From: Deltaproteobacteria bacterium
Lineage (GTDB): Bacteria > Myxococcota_A > UBA9160 > SMWR01
Assembly: GCA_029261905.1 (NCBI GenBank)
Contig: JAJDAM010000726.1
Location: forward strand, 1 to 6,360
Direction: 5' to 3'
DNA: 6,360 nt
Positions within the stretch are counted from its first letter, which is position 1, and each line of letters opens with the position of its first letter. This document shows positions 5,326 to 6,360 of the stretch, piece after piece. The position numbers and the translations under genes are program-made. The notes beneath the pieces are model-generated. The model saw only the letters and a list, made by a program, of their open reading frames with translations, did no database searches and was not told the origin of the DNA.

Positions 5326-6360
5326 TGCGCTCGATTCCAGGCCATTTCCCGTCGCCGAGCGAGTGCCTTGCGGCGCGCCAAAGCGTCCACCGTCGGATGG
5401 CCGTCCGGCAGACGAGATCGCACTTCCGAAAGCGCGATGACTTCGGAGCTCGGCAGCGGATTGTTCCGGGCCCAAACCCATCGATACACGAGCAGACCAC
5501 GCCGACGGGACTCGGTGTCGATCCAGTTTGGAACGCCCGGATCCTGTTGCGCCAACACGATCCGAACGCGTCCGTCCGCGTCCAGGTGAATCTGGTCGCC
5601 GTTGAGGCTGGTTTGTCGTTCTGCGAAATCTCCAGACTCGAGCCACCCCAGCGTGTGGATCGTAAAACCCCAGTATTCCGCATCGGGTCGGTCGCACTCG
5701 ATCAGTAACGCCTCGTCCTTCTCGAGTTCCCAGAAGCAACTGCCATAGAGAATGTTGTCAGCTCCCCCCTTGGCGGCGCCGGCGGGACTCGCAACATTGG
5801 GCGTCGCGCGCTTCCAACCCTCTGACGTGTAGGCGTTCCAGAACGTCGCCGTGCGCTCCACCCAACTGGCCGACCGATCGAGAGCGCGATTCATGAAAGC
5901 GGCATCGACATGGGGTCGTGGCTCGCCCTCGGCGCCCACACGTTCGATGTGAAACACCGGTGCCGCGTCGCTTTCCCAATTGCTTTGGAAGACACGGATC
6001 GTCAAGAGCCGCGCGTCCGGATGCATCTGCATCCAGTTGCCAGAATGCGGCTCGGGCGAAACATGAATTTCGAGTTCGCCGTCTGGCGCGGTCTCGAATC
6101 GGTCGAGAGAACGCTCGGAGTAGACTCCGAACTCACCCAGCTGCATGTCGCCTTGATTGAGCGAGAAGATTGCCTGTCGAACACCCTTCACATCGGCCCA
6201 GACACGATAGCTGCAGGCCGGATCGACATTCGCACGCAGGTAGACGTTGTCGGGGTTCGGACCGCCCCATTGATTGAAAGGCGTTTCGTATCGAACGAAG
6301 AACGGATGACGGGCGTCGCCGGCCTCGACTTCCATCTGGGTCGCGTGGGTGACCAGCCGG
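5322..6360 (-). CDS. DUF1214 domain-containing protein (5' end cut by window edge)
   Basis: I read 345 whole codons ending at TGA (5324-5322). The frame is open to the right edge, so the true start is probably outside. ATG at 6335 is internal to a conserved-looking stretch (HATQMEVEAGDARHPFFVRY) and is a weak start candidate. Numbering from that Met, the N-terminal part has FNQWGGPNPDNVYLRANVD (20-38), a beta-rich middle with GELEIHVSPEPHSGNWMQM (86-104), and a DUF1214 core at about 205-290: EYWGFTIHTLGW (220-231), RQTSLNGDQ (240-248), DGRVRIVLAQQDPGVPNWIDT (within 254-274) and LVYRWVWAR (282-290). The C-terminus is arginine-rich (321-336). There is no signal peptide in the visible part. DUF1214 has no firmly known biochemical role, so I assign none. 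Its stop overlaps the sulfotransferase start, so the two are co-transcribed and may act on the same substrate. Confidence 0.87.
   Translation of the reverse strand, partial: RLVTHATQMEVEAGDARHPFFVRYETPFNQWGGPNPDNVYLRANVDPACSYRVWADVKGVRQAIFSLNQGDMQLGEFGVYSERSLDRFETAPDGELEIHVSPEPHSGNWMQMHPDARLLTIRVFQSNWESDAAPVFHIERVGAEGEPRPHVDAAFMNRALDRSASWVERTATFWNAYTSEGWKRATPNVASPAGAAKGGADNILYGSCFWELEKDEALLIECDRPDAEYWGFTIHTLGWLESGDFAERQTSLNGDQIHLDADGRVRIVLAQQDPGVPNWIDTESRRRGLLVYRWVWARNNPLPSSEVIALSEVRSRLPDGHPTVDALARRKALARRREMAWNRAQ

Noticed and set aside
5326..5739. An upstream extension of the sulfotransferase frame by 138 codons
   Set aside because: This part is Arg/Gly/Ser-rich, has no similarity to sulfotransferases, and is the alternate frame of the DUF1214 gene. 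The GTGA overlap gives a better start.

Overview
This window comes from a GC-rich, protein-dense bacterial chromosome. The gene set suggests a Gram-negative environmental bacterium: a PEP-CTERM protein sorted by the exosortase system, a large LamG/FG-GAP surface protein, a COG4798-type exported methyltransferase, an AhpD-like CMD protein, and a DUF1214-sulfotransferase pair. I would guess an uncultured Myxococcota- or Binatia-like lineage, but the window contains no phylogenetic marker, so this is a low-confidence inference. There is no RNA gene, insertion sequence, CRISPR array, integrase or phage gene.

Layout. (1) 1-1191, minus: the N-terminal 397 residues of an exported LamG-domain protein that enters an FG-GAP/VCBS repeat region and runs off the left edge. 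(2) 1192-1529: a divergent intergenic region with a perfect CRP-type palindrome (1284-1299) placed about 41 bp upstream of a plausible start site for the LamG gene. It also holds a separate TGAAAC-type palindrome with direct half-sites on the side of the next gene. (3) 1530-2474, plus: a PEP-CTERM protein with two PPC-like beta-sandwich modules. (4) 2475-3059, minus: a carboxymuconolactone decarboxylase-family protein whose stop codon directly abuts the stop of the PEP-CTERM gene. (5) 3060-3251: a divergent intergenic region with a plausible sigma-70 promoter for the CMD gene. (6) 3252-4094, plus: an exported, possibly lipid-anchored, SAM-dependent methyltransferase-like protein. (7) 4099-5325 and 5322-6360, both minus: a two-gene unit transcribed from right to left, with a DUF1214-type protein of unknown function (5' end outside the window) followed by a PAPS-type sulfotransferase, joined by a GTGA stop/start overlap.

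How the genes may work together. The LamG and PEP-CTERM genes are both exported-protein genes sharing one regulatory region, so co-regulated cell-surface or matrix functions are plausible. The DUF1214-sulfotransferase pair looks translationally coupled and probably acts on a common small-molecule substrate, which cannot be read from the sequence. The CMD and methyltransferase genes have no evident link to the others. I see no clearly new defence or mobile system. The points most worth checking are the CRP-type site, the coupled DUF1214-sulfotransferase pair, and an exported protein that keeps a cytoplasmic-type SAM-binding motif.
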